From positions 79,153 through 143,152 of the forward strand of contig LBUS01000002.1 in NCBI GenBank assembly GCA_000992695.1: 64,000 nt of DNA. The letters run 5' to 3'. A program made the translations under genes and the position numbers. The notes below the pieces were generated by a model. The model did not search any database, was not told the DNA's origin, and saw nothing but the letters and a program-made list of their open reading frames with translations. The DNA comes from Candidatus Peregrinibacteria bacterium GW2011_GWF2_38_29 (GTDB taxonomy: Bacteria; Patescibacteriota; Gracilibacteria; UBA1369; UBA12463). Of the stretch, positions 35,551 through 44,692 are shown piece by piece (the stretch's first letter is position 1; every line of letters begins with the position of its first letter).

Positions 35551-36633
35551 TTATTTGATTATCGCGCTTTCTAGATTTTTTGGCATGCGCGTTATATTTT
35601 TGTTATTTCCGTGACTATCTAAAATTATCATATCTTCGATTCTTACGCCAAAGAAATTTTCAATATAAATTCCGGGTTCAACCGTTATTATGCAGTTATT
35701 TGGGAATTTGTTTTTGTATTCCTGATTAGTTGACGGAATTTCGTGTATTTCAAGCCCAATTCCGTGTCCGCCGCTGTGTGTGTAATTTTTGCCATAACCG
35801 GCTTTTTCAATCATTTTTCTGGCAAAGTTGTCAACGTGTTTTCCCGTCATTTTTGCACGTGCGTTTGAAATTGTTTTTTCTTGTGCGGAAAGAACTAGGT
35901 TGTATATTTTTTCTTGTAATTTTGTAGGTTTTGATTTGAAGAAAAACGTGCGTGTCATGTCTGAGCAATAACCTTTAAATTTCATGCCCATATCAATTAA
36001 GACCGTATCTCCTTTTTTCAATTTTGTTTCGTTGCATTCGTGGTGTGGAATTGCTGAATTTTTCCCAAAAGCAACGATTGGTTTGAACGACGTTTCGTCC
36101 GCGCCAAATTTCAGTCCATATATTTTTATTAATGTTGAAATTTCTTTTTCTGTTATTCCGATTTTTAAGTTTTTTAAAACTTCTTTAAGTGTTTTTTCGT
36201 TTATTTCTTGCGATTTTTTTGTATATTCAATTTCTTTCGAGTCTTTAATTGCACGTATTTCTTCTGCTAAATTTTGAACGCCTTTAAACTTTATGCCGTG
36301 CGTTGCTTTTTTGAAGAATTTTAATTGCGCAACCGTCATGCTGTTTTCTTCGAAAAAGCATTCTTTTATTTTTAATTTTTTAACGAATTTTGCCCAAAGT
36401 TTTTGTAGATTTTTTTCTATTTCAATTGCTTTTGCATTTTTTGGTAGAATGCGTTTTATTTCATTAAAATATCTTGCGTCCGTTAAAAAATATGCTTGTT
36501 TTTGCGTAACTAAAGCCATTCCGCGGGTTCCATGAAAATTAAATAAATATTTTAAATTTGGCCTGTGTGTAATTAAAAAAGATGAAACTCTTTTTTCTTT
36601 GAGCAATTTTTGCAAATCTTTAATTCTTTGCAT
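35551..36633 (-). CDS. pepP: Xaa-Pro aminopeptidase (M24 family)
   Basis: Metallopeptidase of the pita-bread fold, 360 residues. The N-terminal creatinase-type domain covers ~1-120. Metal ligands in order are DTVLIDMGMKFKGYCSDMTR (two Asp), HSGGHGIGLEIHE (His), TVEPGIYIENFFGVRIED (Glu) and the final Glu. Specificity could be Xaa-Pro aminopeptidase or prolidase (pepQ); I cannot decide from sequence. The start overlaps the end of pgi by 14 nt. Confidence 0.9.
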   Translation of the reverse strand: MQRIKDLQKLLKEKRVSSFLITHRPNLKYLFNFHGTRGMALVTQKQAYFLTDARYFNEIKRILPKNAKAIEIEKNLQKLWAKFVKKLKIKECFFEENSMTVAQLKFFKKATHGIKFKGVQNLAEEIRAIKDSKEIEYTKKSQEINEKTLKEVLKNLKIGITEKEISTLIKIYGLKFGADETSFKPIVAFGKNSAIPHHECNETKLKKGDTVLIDMGMKFKGYCSDMTRTFFFKSKPTKLQEKIYNLVLSAQEKTISNARAKMTGKHVDNFARKMIEKAGYGKNYTHSGGHGIGLEIHEIPSTNQEYKNKFPNNCIITVEPGIYIENFFGVRIEDMIILDSHGNNKNITRMPKNLESAIIK

Positions 36634-37753
36634 TTAGATATTTTTTTGTTAATTTTTTGCCAAGTTCAACGCCTGGTTGGTCAAATGCGTTTACATTGAA
36701 TATTTCGCCTAAAAGTGCAACTTGAAGTTCAAAAATATAAATTAATGATCCGATGTTTTCTTCATTTAACTTGTTTAATTTCAGCGTTATATTTGGTCTG
36801 CCTTTTTTGTTAAAAGTCTCTTCTATTGCGCGTTTTTCCGCATTTAAAAGCTGTCCCATTTCAACATTTTGAAGATAACTCAATGTGGAATTTTTTAAAC
36901 TTTCGCCATTTATTTTAATTTTATTTTCAAAATTTTCTATTTCAATAAAAATAATAAATTTATTGTCCGGACCATCCATAAAGAGTTGTAGTTGTGAGTG
37001 CTGATCCGTGACACCAATTGCTTTTAACGGAGTTGGTCCGATTTTTTTGTTTTTACCAATGCTTTCTGATAAAAGTTGGATATACCAATCCGCAAAAGAA
37101 CTTAATTTTTTGGAGTAGGGGAATATAACTGTGATTGGTTTTTTTTGTTTTGTATAAGCCTTGAATTGCATTTCTGCCAATATCGAAGCCGGATGAGTAT
37201 TTGGTGTTTTTTCGAATATGTTTTTTGCACTTATGGCTCCTTTTAAAATTTTATTTATATCGATTTTTGCGAGAGCGGCAGGCACAAGCCCCATTGGTCC
37301 GAGAACCGAAAATCTTCCGCAAACATCTTTTGATATATGAAAGCATTTTATTTTTTCTTTTTTTGCAATTTTATTGAGAAAATTATCATTATTTTCCGTT
37401 ATTATTATCGCGTTTTTTCTCCATGAAATTTTTTGCTTTTCAAGAATATTTTTTAATGCTATGAAATTGGCGATTGTTTCAATTGTGTCTCCGGATTTGC
37501 TTGCTATAACGAAAATAGATTCCTTCAAATTTGTTTTGCTGATTATTTCCGTGAAAAAGTCCGGATCAATATTGTCTAGAGCGATTACGCGTGGTGTTTT
37601 TTCGTTTTTAAGGCTTTCTATAAGCATTTTTCCGCCAAGTATTGAACCTCCAATTCCAATCATTACGATGTTTTTATACTTGAGAGTTTTGACGTATTTT
37701 TGGATTTCCTTTGTTGTTTTTTCATCTTCCGGTAAATGTAAAAACTCATACAT
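36620..37753 (-). CDS. pgi: Glucose-6-phosphate isomerase (short form)
   Basis: Interconverts glucose-6-P and fructose-6-P. 377 residues from the ATG at 37753, well below the usual 440-550. SIS-fold motifs are present: GIGGSILGGKMLIESL, SKSGDTIETIANF, GPMGLVPAALAKI, QHSQLQLFMDGP and the PGI signature FDQPGVELGKKL. I prefer the ATG at 37753 because it overlaps the ruvA stop as ATGTATGA; a start at 37786 would add 11 poorly ordered residues (KKSSNTSS). A bifunctional glucose/mannose isomerase would be the alternative, relevant because manC is present. Confidence 0.88.
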   Translation of the reverse strand: MYEFLHLPEDEKTTKEIQKYVKTLKYKNIVMIGIGGSILGGKMLIESLKNEKTPRVIALDNIDPDFFTEIISKTNLKESIFVIASKSGDTIETIANFIALKNILEKQKISWRKNAIIITENNDNFLNKIAKKEKIKCFHISKDVCGRFSVLGPMGLVPAALAKIDINKILKGAISAKNIFEKTPNTHPASILAEMQFKAYTKQKKPITVIFPYSKKLSSFADWYIQLLSESIGKNKKIGPTPLKAIGVTDQHSQLQLFMDGPDNKFIIFIEIENFENKIKINGESLKNSTLSYLQNVEMGQLLNAEKRAIEETFNKKGRPNITLKLNKLNEENIGSLIYIFELQVALLGEIFNVNAFDQPGVELGKKLTKKYLNAKN

Positions 37754-38318
37754 TTTGGAGGAAGTATTTGATGATTTCTTCGGCATTTTTTATATTTTTT
37801 GGAATATTTTTTAAAACTTTATTTACGTGATTTCTTTGATATCCAAGCCTTGTTATTGCTTCTATTATTTCATCTTCAATTTCAGATTCATTTTCTTTTG
37901 AATAAGGTGTTCCCGGAGCCAAAATTTCAAGTTTTCCTTTTAGCTCAAGGATAATTCTTTCTGCGGTTTTTTTACCTATTCCTGGTATTTTTGTGAGCAT
38001 GGCGAGATCGGAATGAAGTATTGCTCCTTTTAATTTATTTAATTCCACGCCCATTAATTCCATTGCTGTTTTTGGGCCAACTCCGGGTACGCTTAATAAA
38101 ACTTTGAAAAATCCCAATTCTTCGATTGATTGAAATCCATATATAACAATTTGTTCTTCGCGTAGATATGCTCGTGTGTAAAGTGATATTTTTGATCCGT
38201 TCGTAGCCTTGTCTAAGCTTGAAGTTGATATGAATATTTCGTATCCTATGCCATTATTTTCAATAATAGCGCTTTTTTCGAACTTGTTTAGTATTTTTCC
38301 TTCGATGTATGAAATCAT
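37746..38318 (-). CDS. ruvA: Holliday-junction DNA helicase subunit RuvA
   Basis: Binds the four-way junction and loads RuvB. 190 residues. OB-fold N-domain (MISYIEGKILNKFEKSAII), two helix-hairpin-helix motifs (LLSVPGVGPKTAMELMG and MLTKIPGIGKKTAERIILEL), an acidic flexible linker (ENESEIEDEIIE), and a C-terminal RuvB-binding domain (AITRLGYQRNHVNKVL). Its start codon overlaps the stop of the small upstream ORF (ATGA), and its end overlaps pgi. Confidence 0.97.
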   Translation of the reverse strand: MISYIEGKILNKFEKSAIIENNGIGYEIFISTSSLDKATNGSKISLYTRAYLREEQIVIYGFQSIEELGFFKVLLSVPGVGPKTAMELMGVELNKLKGAILHSDLAMLTKIPGIGKKTAERIILELKGKLEILAPGTPYSKENESEIEDEIIEAITRLGYQRNHVNKVLKNIPKNIKNAEEIIKYFLQNV

Positions 38319-38464
38319 TTTGAATGTTTTTTAGGCGTATTAACAAGCCTTTGAAGGGTAAAAACGCTTTTTCCGGTTACAATCATTTTTGTTTTGCGTT
38401 TTTCGTCTCTTCTTTTATATTTATTTTCCAGTTTTTTATCTAGCTTTTCTTCGTGATTATTCAT
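38315..38464 (-). CDS. 49-residue basic small protein between tgt and ruvA
   Basis: Too short for most gene finders. It begins MNNHEEKLDKKLENKYKRRD and ends VFTLQRLVNTPKKHSK; 17 of 49 residues are Lys or Arg. The start overlaps the end of tgt by 8 nt and its stop overlaps the ruvA start codon (ATGA). That tight coupling, with no other use for the 139-bp gap, argues that it is translated. Function unknown; a nucleic-acid-binding role is only a guess from composition. Confidence 0.6.
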   Translation of the reverse strand: MNNHEEKLDKKLENKYKRRDEKRKTKMIVTGKSVFTLQRLVNTPKKHSK

Positions 38465-39665
38465 TGTTTTTTGGTCTAAATTCAGCCAAAAATTGTTTTT
38501 TGAACTTTCCGAATTTTCCGAGTGCGATTGATTCTCGAATATTACGCATTAAGTTTAGCAAAAAGTGCAGATTATGGATAGTCATAAGTCGAAGACCGAG
38601 AGTTTCGCCTTCGGTAAATAAATGTCGCAAATAACTTTTCGTGAACGTTTGACATGTTTCACACGCGCAACCTTTCATTAAAGGAGTTTGATCAAGTTTA
38701 TATTTTGCGTTAGTGATATTGAATCTTCCTGCGTTTGTCCAAAAACTGCCATGTCGGGCGAGTCTTGTTGGCATAACGCAGTCAAACATGTCTATTCCGC
38801 GATCAACCGCTTCAAGAATGTTTTCCGGCGATCCTACGCCCATTAAATACGTTGGTTTTTCATGATTTATATGTGGATAGACGTTTTCAAGTGCTTCATA
38901 CATTTGTTCGTGTTTTTCGCCAACGGAAAGTCCGCCGATCGCAGTTCCGGGTAAATCTAAATCTGTTATAAATTTTGCAGATTCTGTGCGTAAGTCTTTA
39001 TGCATTCCACCTTGAATGATTGCGAATAATGCTTGGGCAGGGGAGTTTTTTTTACTTTTTTCAAGTTTTTCGTGCGTTTTTTTGCATCGCATTGCCCATT
39101 TGTGAGTTCTTTGGGTCGCATTTTTTGTATAAGCTTTGTTTGCGTCGTGTGGAATGCATTCGTCTAAAGCCATGATTATATCTGCGCCTATTTCGTGTTC
39201 TATTTTGATTACATTTTCAGGCGTGAAAAAGTGCAAAGAGCCGTCTATGTGTGATTTGAACTCAACTCCTTTGTCTGTGATTTTTACGCTGGTTTTTGTG
39301 TCCGATCCTTGATTATGTGGATTTTTTCGATCTTCGTGTAATGAAAAGACCTGAAATCCGCCGGAATCAGTTAAAATTGGCTTGTCCCATCCAATCCATT
39401 TGTGTAATCCGCCGAATTTTTTGATATTTTTTGATCCTGGGCGGAGATATAGATGGTACGTATTTGAAAGCATTATTTCTGCTCCAAGACTTTGCAGTTC
39501 CTTTGGCGTTAAAGTTTTTACAAAGCCCGTTGTTCCAACCGGCATAAAAAAAGGCGTATGGATTGCACCATGCGGTGTATGAAAAATTCCCGATTTTGCT
39601 CTTGAATTAGACTCTTTAGCCTGAATAATAAATTTGAACGGAGATTGAATACTTTTTTTGTTCAA
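38457..39665 (-). CDS. tgt: Queuine tRNA-ribosyltransferase (Tgt)
   Basis: Replaces G34 with a queuine precursor in GUN-anticodon tRNAs. 402 residues. PILTDSGGFQVFSLHE carries the catalytic Asp, DALDECIPHD-type block reads MALDECIPHDANKAY, the nucleophile loop is FDCVMPTRLARHG, and the zinc site is CACETCQTF with a later His (YLRHLF). It has a longer middle part than E. coli Tgt. No queuosine synthesis genes (queC-F) are in the window. It heads the long tgt-to-glmS operon. Confidence 0.96.
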   Translation of the reverse strand: MNKKSIQSPFKFIIQAKESNSRAKSGIFHTPHGAIHTPFFMPVGTTGFVKTLTPKELQSLGAEIMLSNTYHLYLRPGSKNIKKFGGLHKWIGWDKPILTDSGGFQVFSLHEDRKNPHNQGSDTKTSVKITDKGVEFKSHIDGSLHFFTPENVIKIEHEIGADIIMALDECIPHDANKAYTKNATQRTHKWAMRCKKTHEKLEKSKKNSPAQALFAIIQGGMHKDLRTESAKFITDLDLPGTAIGGLSVGEKHEQMYEALENVYPHINHEKPTYLMGVGSPENILEAVDRGIDMFDCVMPTRLARHGSFWTNAGRFNITNAKYKLDQTPLMKGCACETCQTFTKSYLRHLFTEGETLGLRLMTIHNLHFLLNLMRNIRESIALGKFGKFKKQFLAEFRPKNNE

Positions 39666-39699
39666 GAGCTGTTTTTCTATGACTTTTTCTGACTATTTT

Positions 39700-40053
39700 T
39701 TAAGCTTTTTTCGTTGTTGCTTTCTTTGTTTTTGCCTTTGCCGTTTTGACTGCGGTTGTTTTCTTTTCTTCAACGAGATGTTCAAGTCTTTCTTCAATCA
39801 ACTTACCTTTCTTTTCTTTCTTTTCTTCTTCAAGTTTTTGATTAAGAGTTGTTTTTGCTTGTCTTCTTGCGTTGAATCTGTCAACACGTCCTGCGGCATC
39901 AATCAATTTGCTTTGTCCTGTATAGAAAGGATGGCAAGCTGAGCAAAGTTCGGTTTTTAGACCTTCTTTTGTTGATCCTGCGATGTATACAGCTCCGCAC
40001 GAGCATGTGATTTGTATGTCTTTGTAGTATTTTGGGTGTGTTTCTTTCTTCAT
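39700..40053 (-). CDS. rpmE: Ribosomal protein bL31 with long basic C-terminal tail
   Basis: 117 residues. The first ~70 are bL31, zinc-binding type: HPKYYKDIQITCSCGAVYIA and LCSACHPFYTGQSKLIDAAG, with C-x-C and C-x-x-C ligands. The last ~45 residues are an E/K then K/T/A-rich extension (EEEKKEKKGKLIEERLEH, then TAKAKTKKATTKKA) not normal for L31. The tail may contact rRNA. It lies 70 nt downstream of the TSP3 protein, with a CAGGCC element and a GAA-triloop hairpin between. Confidence 0.93.
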   Translation of the reverse strand: MKKETHPKYYKDIQITCSCGAVYIAGSTKEGLKTELCSACHPFYTGQSKLIDAAGRVDRFNARRQAKTTLNQKLEEEKKEKKGKLIEERLEHLVEEKKTTAVKTAKAKTKKATTKKA

Positions 40054-40082
40054 CTCTAAGTGTTTTAAATGTTATATATTGT

Positions 40083-40138
40083 GTTTGCTTCGCAAACGCT
40101 TTGTTTATATGGGCCTGTGCGGCTTAGCCGCGGCCTGT
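40083..40138 (-). repeat. CAGGCC element plus GAA-triloop hairpin upstream of rpmE
   Basis: Minus strand order: ACAGGCC (40138-40132), hairpin GCGGC-TAA-GCCGC (40131-40119), ACAGGCC (40118-40112), CATATAAA, then hairpin GTTTGC-GAA-GCAAAC (40097-40083). The TAA in the first loop is the stop codon of the upstream gene, whose last codons are supplied by the element. The order matches the gyrA upstream copy exactly. Confidence 0.75.
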
Positions 40139-41395
40139 TTTCACCTTCTTCGCTGGCTTTTTAGCCGGAATAGGTTTTTTTAGGCCTTTAGTATAAGTAA
40201 AACCAAAAATAAGCGCAAGAGCAATTATTAAAATTATTGCGCCGATTTTTAAATATGCAATATAGTTGATTACGTATACTGTTTTTGATTTTGTTACTTT
40301 TTCTCCCGCTGAGTCTGTTACTTCAAGCGTAACTCTGTATTTTCCTTGATCTTTAAATGTATAAGCAGGGCTTGCTCCTTCAAGCTTTATTGACTCGTTT
40401 ATTGTCCATGCAAAATTTGTAATTTCACCGTCTTTATCAAGAGAGTCGCTTGAATCAAAGTCAACCGTTGTTTCAATTTGTACAAACATTCCCGGTTTTT
40501 CGAATTTTACTATTGGAGCCAGGTTTGTTGGAAACGGGTCGTCTTTGTCTAAAATTCCGTCATTATCGTCATCCGGATCAGCATTATTGCCAATTCCGTC
40601 TCCATCTGTGTCTTCCCACTCTTTTGGATCAAGAGGGAAGGCGTCTCTTCCATCAATAGTATTATCTTTGTCCGTATCCGGATCTTTAGGATTTGTTTTT
40701 ACTAGAACTTCTTTTGTGTCATCTAAAAAGTCATTATCATTATCTTTATCGCTATTATCGCCAATTCCGTCTTCATCCGCATCTTTCCATTCTTTTGAAT
40801 CAAGTGGGAATACATCTACTTTGTCCGGCGCGCCATCATTATCATCGTCTAAATCAGCATTATTTCCAATTCCATCTCCGTCTGTATCAATTGATTCTTT
40901 TGGGTTTCTTGGAAACGCATCTTCGCCATTTGCCGCTTTGTCACCGTCCATATCCGTATCCCGACTATCTGCAATTCCGTCTCGGTCCAAGTCCGGTGCT
41001 ACATATATTGTTTTAGTTATAATGTTGTTTGCAGGATTATCTCCCTCGGCTTTAAAGGGGAATACTTGGACTTTTATCGTGATTGTTCCTGCCGGCATTT
41101 TAAAATCAACGAAAACATCATCTGTTTTGCCCGCTAAAGTTGAAACCGGTTGATCTCCATTTATTTGTTTATCATGCGTTTCATCAATGAATTTTACAGT
41201 TCCGAGCAAGTCCGTTGTTGCGCTGTTTCCCACTGTTGCGTAAATCTTTACGGACTGTCCTTCAGTTGGCGCATTATCTGAGAATTTTACATTATCCGCT
41301 GAAAGCGATAAGTCGCTTGTATAAGCGGCTAACGTTACTATTGGTTGTGCGAAAAAGCACAATAAAACAAGTCCAATTGTTAAAGTTTTTTTCAT
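40124..41395 (-). CDS. Surface protein with thrombospondin type 3 repeats and PKD domain
   Basis: 423 residues. Signal peptide (KKTLTIGLVLLCFFAQPIVT), then a CARDB-like beta domain (~25-130), then five to six Asp-rich calcium-binding repeats (DTDGDGIGNNADLDDDNDG, DADEDGIGDNSDKDNDND, DTDGDGIGNNADPDDDNDG), a PKD-type domain (VDFDSSDSLDKDGEITNFAW), a membrane helix (LKIGAIILIIALALIFGF) and a basic cytoplasmic tail. It is thus anchored at the C-terminus with a rigid calcium-bound stalk outside. A structural or adhesive role is inference. The last residues (KTGRG) are encoded by the CAGGCC element. Confidence 0.85.
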   Translation of the reverse strand: MKKTLTIGLVLLCFFAQPIVTLAAYTSDLSLSADNVKFSDNAPTEGQSVKIYATVGNSATTDLLGTVKFIDETHDKQINGDQPVSTLAGKTDDVFVDFKMPAGTITIKVQVFPFKAEGDNPANNIITKTIYVAPDLDRDGIADSRDTDMDGDKAANGEDAFPRNPKESIDTDGDGIGNNADLDDDNDGAPDKVDVFPLDSKEWKDADEDGIGDNSDKDNDNDFLDDTKEVLVKTNPKDPDTDKDNTIDGRDAFPLDPKEWEDTDGDGIGNNADPDDDNDGILDKDDPFPTNLAPIVKFEKPGMFVQIETTVDFDSSDSLDKDGEITNFAWTINESIKLEGASPAYTFKDQGKYRVTLEVTDSAGEKVTKSKTVYVINYIAYLKIGAIILIIALALIFGFTYTKGLKKPIPAKKPAKKVKTGRG

Positions 41396-41431
41396 TGTGA
41401 GGTGGGTTATTTTAAGGGCCTTTTTTGGCCT

Positions 41432-44134
41432 TTATTTTTTGACTTTCGCGGGCGCTGTCTTTTTTTCTTCCATTTCGATTACTTCTGTTGTTTCTCCGTT
41501 TTCAGGATTTTCGTCCGCTTTTTCATCGACAGGGATAATCGATATGGATGCAACTTTGTCGTTTGGATTCATTCTCATGAGATAAACGCCTTGAGTTGCT
41601 CTTCCTTGAACTGGAATATTTTTAATATCAATTCTTATTGTTTGTCCTTCTTTCGAAATTATCAAAAGATCGCTAACCATTGTTTCGTCGATGATTTTTG
41701 CTCCAACGACTTTGCCTGTTTTTGGCGTTACGTTAGCTGTTTTTATGCCGCTTCCGCCTCTACCTTGAAGCCTATAGTCTTTTACAGAGCTGATTTTCCC
41801 AAGACCGTTTTCCATTATAACGAGGAGCTCAGCTTCTTGGTTTTTAACGACATCCATTTCAACAACATAATCAGTGCCTTTTAATCTTATTCCGCGTACG
41901 CCGCTTGTTGCTCTTCCCATTGCGCGCGCTTCGTCTTCTTTAAATTTGATACTTTGACCGTTGTTTGTAATGATTGTGATTTCTTGACCCGTTGAAACTT
42001 CGCGTACCCATTCAAGCGAATCGTTTTCGCGTATTTTTATTGCTATAAGGCCGCTTTTTCTAACATTTTCAAAGTCTTTTATAATGGTTTTTTTGATTGT
42101 TCCTTTACGAGTTGCCATAACCAAATATTCTCCGCAAAGCTTTTCTCCACAGTTTAAGATTGCGGTTACTTGTTCGCCATCTCTTAAATTAAGAAGATTT
42201 ACAATTGGAGTTCCTTTTGCAACGCGCATTGCTTGTGGGATTTCATAAACGAAAATTCGGTATACGCGACCTGCGTTTGTGAAGAACATCATTTCATCAT
42301 GGTTTGTGCCATAACGTACGATTTTTATTTCATCTTCTTCTTTTGTTGTGATGCCAATAACGCCTTTTCCGCCACGCCTTTGCGTTCTGAATGATGCCGG
42401 AGGCATGCGTTTTATATAATTGGATTGTGTGAGCATGACAACCATTGGCTCATTTGGAATGGTGTCTTTGAGTGAAATTTGATCAACGGCGGTTGGAACA
42501 ACTTCTGTTCTTCTTTCATCGCCATATTTTTCTTTAATTTCGATAAGCTCTTTTTTCATTATATCGAGGATCTTTTTTGCACTTTTCAAAATTCCCTCAA
42601 GTTCTTCGATAAGAGCCAATTTTTCTTTATATTCTGCGACAATCTTGGATCTTTCAAGGCCGGCTAATGTTTGAAGTCTCATTTCCAAAATTGCATTTGC
42701 TTGAAGGTCTGATAATTTGAATTTTTTAACCAAAGCAACTTGAGCAGTTTCTTTTGTTTCGGATTTTCGGATTGTATCAATAACTTCATCTATGTTATCA
42801 AGCGCTATAACAAGCCCTTCTAAGATGTGTGCTCTTTCTTTTGCAATTCGAAGATCATATTGAGTTCTTCTTGTGATGACTACTTTTCTATGTTCAACGA
42901 ATGTTTCAAGAATTTGTTTTAAATCAAACAATTTTGGCTGAATTCCATCTGCAAGTGCAATCATGTTCATATTGAATGTTGATTGCATTGGTGTGAGTTT
43001 GAATAATTGATTGAGAATTTTTTTAGGATAAGAATCTTTTTTTAATTCAATGACAACGCGAATTCCTTCTCTTTGATTGGACTCATCTCTGATGTCTGTA
43101 ATCCCTATGATTTTCTTTTCGTGAACGAGTTCTGCGATTTTTTCAACGAGAGTTGATTTGTTTGTTTGATAAGGGATTTCTGTAATTATAATGTCGAATC
43201 TTCCATTTTTTCTTTCTTCAATTGATGCTTTTGCTCTCATAACAATGCCTCCGCGACCTGAGCTATATGCGGCTTTGATTGCGTTTACATCATAAATATA
43301 GCCTCCGGTTGGGAAATCTGGTCCTTTAATAAATTGCATTAAATCGTCGATCGTTGCTTCTTTGTTGTCTGCGATATGCAAAATTCCATCAATAACTTCA
43401 GTGAGGTTGTGCGGTGGAATGGAGGTTGCCATACCAACTGCGATACCGTTTGTTCCGTTTAATAACAATTGTGGAATTTTTGATGGCATAACCATTGGCT
43501 CTTTAAGCCTTCCATCATAGTTCGCTTGCCAGTTGACCGTATCTTTATCTATATCTGTTAAAACTTCTTCTGCGAGTTTTGCTAATTTAACCTCAGTGTA
43601 TCTCATGGCGGCAGGGGAGTCACCATCAATAGAACCCATGTTTCCTTGTCCATGAACGGTTGGATATCTCATGGAGAAGTCTTGTGCCATGCGGATTAAT
43701 GCGTCATAAACCGAGGCATCGCCATGTGGATGATATTTACCTAAAACTTCACCGACTACGGTTGCGGATTTTCTGAAAGGTCCAGTTGGGCGAAGTCCGA
43801 TTTCGTGCATTGCATATAAAATGCGTCTATGAACGGGTTTTAAGCCATCGCGAACATCCGGAAGTGCGCGTGAAACGATGACGCTCATGGCATAATCCAA
43901 ATAACAAGTTTCCATTTCGTCTGAAATTTCACGCTTGTATACATCTTTCATTTCAAGAGGAAGAAGCGATTGTTCCGCAGAATCGTCTTGATTTTCTAAG
44001 GCTTGCTCAGGAGCTTGTTCAGAGGTTTGTTCTGGCTCGGTTTCCGGCAGGTCTTGTTTTTTGCCTTTATCTTGCGGATTTTTTGAATTTTTGTTCTTTT
44101 TATTTTTATCGTCGTTTGAATCTTTTTTTGCCAT
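41432..44134 (-). CDS. gyrA: DNA gyrase subunit A
   Basis: Cleaving subunit of the type II topoisomerase that introduces negative supercoils. 900 residues. A charged low-complexity N-terminal extension of ~60 residues (K/N/D then E/Q-rich) precedes the conserved start. The catalytic Tyr is in [18 protein letters not shown] and the quinolone region reads [18 protein letters not shown]. The C-terminal beta-pinwheel has the GyrA box [10 protein letters not shown], which supports gyrase rather than ParC. gyrB is 8.5 kb away on the other strand. A CAGGCC element and a mini-hairpin occupy its 5' region. Confidence 0.96.
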   Translation of the reverse strand: MAKKDSNDDKNKKNKNSKNPQDKGKKQDLPETEPEQTSEQAPEQALENQDDSAEQSLLPLEMKDVYKREISDEMETCYLDYAMSVIVSRALPDVRDGLKPVHRRILYAMHEIGLRPTGPFRKSATVVGEVLGKYHPHGDASVYDALIRMAQDFSMRYPTVHGQGNMGSIDGDSPAAMRYTEVKLAKLAEEVLTDIDKDTVNWQANYDGRLKEPMVMPSKIPQLLLNGTNGIAVGMATSIPPHNLTEVIDGILHIADNKEATIDDLMQFIKGPDFPTGGYIYDVNAIKAAYSSGRGGIVMRAKASIEERKNGRFDIIITEIPYQTNKSTLVEKIAELVHEKKIIGITDIRDESNQREGIRVVIELKKDSYPKKILNQLFKLTPMQSTFNMNMIALADGIQPKLFDLKQILETFVEHRKVVITRRTQYDLRIAKERAHILEGLVIALDNIDEVIDTIRKSETKETAQVALVKKFKLSDLQANAILEMRLQTLAGLERSKIVAEYKEKLALIEELEGILKSAKKILDIMKKELIEIKEKYGDERRTEVVPTAVDQISLKDTIPNEPMVVMLTQSNYIKRMPPASFRTQRRGGKGVIGITTKEEDEIKIVRYGTNHDEMMFFTNAGRVYRIFVYEIPQAMRVAKGTPIVNLLNLRDGEQVTAILNCGEKLCGEYLVMATRKGTIKKTIIKDFENVRKSGLIAIKIRENDSLEWVREVSTGQEITIITNNGQSIKFKEDEARAMGRATSGVRGIRLKGTDYVVEMDVVKNQEAELLVIMENGLGKISSVKDYRLQGRGGSGIKTANVTPKTGKVVGAKIIDETMVSDLLIISKEGQTIRIDIKNIPVQGRATQGVYLMRMNPNDKVASISIIPVDEKADENPENGETTEVIEMEEKKTAPAKVKK

Positions 44135-44143
44135 ATATAATGA

Positions 44144-44201
44144 TGTCGCTTCGCGACAGTTAAATTTATATAGGCCTGTGCTCGCAAACGCGAGCGGCCT
44201 G
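44144..44201 (-). repeat. CAGGCC element plus GAA-triloop hairpin upstream of gyrA
   Basis: Minus strand: CAGGCC (44201-44196), hairpin GCTCGC-GTTT-GCGAGC (44195-44180), ACAGGCC (44179-44173), TATATAAA (44172-44165), then TGTCGC-GAA-GCGACA (44158-44144) and AT-rich DNA to the gyrA ATG. No gene reads in from upstream on this strand, so here it cannot be a terminator. It may be in the gyrA promoter or 5' UTR. Confidence 0.75.
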
Positions 44202-44320
44202 AAATAAGCGTTTTAAGTCACGAATAATTTAGCATAGATTGGTGAAAAATAAAATAGTTAAATATTTCTTAAACTTTTCTTGCAAGTTTTTATTTGTGAG
44301 TTAATTTGTCGATGATAGTA

Positions 44321-44370
44321 TTGATTTTTTATTCGATGTACGTTATTATGTACATGTATTACATAATAAC
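44321..44370 (+). promoter_or_regulatory. Promoter and palindromic operator of the antitoxin-toxin operon
   Basis: TTGATT at 44321-44326, 17 bp, TATTAT at 44344-44349. A perfect inverted repeat of 11 bp per arm, GTTATTATGTA (44342-44352) and TACATAATAAC (44360-44370) with a 7-nt centre, covers the -10 box and likely start site. Autorepression by the antitoxin complex is known for such operons and is inferred here. Confidence 0.75.
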
Positions 44371-44380
44371 AAAAATTAAT

Positions 44381-44692
44381 ATGAATATGAGAACGATTTT
44401 ATCTATATCCGAGGCTAGAAAGAGAATATTTGAAATTGCGGATGATGTTTCCAAGGCGAGCGTTTATTATACTTTAACTGAAAACGGTAGGCCAAAAGTC
44501 GTGATTATGTCTGCTGAAGAATTTGAATCGTGGACTGAAACGATTGAGGTTATGCGAGAATTTCCAGATATATTAAAGGAGATAGAAGAAGTTGAAAAAG
44601 ACATGAAGAGTGGAAAGTATAAAAATTATACAACTTTAGATGAAATTCTTGAGAAAGAGGGCTATAAAAAGACTAAATCGAAAAAGATATGA
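44381..44692 (+). CDS. Phd/YefM-type antitoxin
   Basis: 103 residues from ATG 44381 (or 101 from ATG 44387). The N-terminal DNA-binding fold is typical: MRTILSISEARKRIFEIADD, then YYTLTENGRPKVVIMSAEEF. The C-terminal half (TIEVMREFPDILKEIEEVEK and beyond) would wrap the toxin. A frame upstream to 44306 would put the operator inside the gene and is rejected. The stop overlaps the toxin start (ATGA), the standard coupled order. The gene ends in TGA. Confidence 0.9.
   Translation: MNMRTILSISEARKRIFEIADDVSKASVYYTLTENGRPKVVIMSAEEFESWTETIEVMREFPDILKEIEEVEKDMKSGKYKNYTTLDEILEKEGYKKTKSKKI

Noticed and set aside
40545..41020. Possible CRISPR or DNA tandem repeat in the Asp-rich stretch
   Set aside because: Repeats follow codon-level protein repeats (DxDxDG) with irregular spacing, not identical repeats with spacers.
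40545..41153. 202-codon plus-strand frame with S/P-rich repeats
   Set aside because: Shadow of the Asp-rich thrombospondin type 3 repeats on the minus strand.
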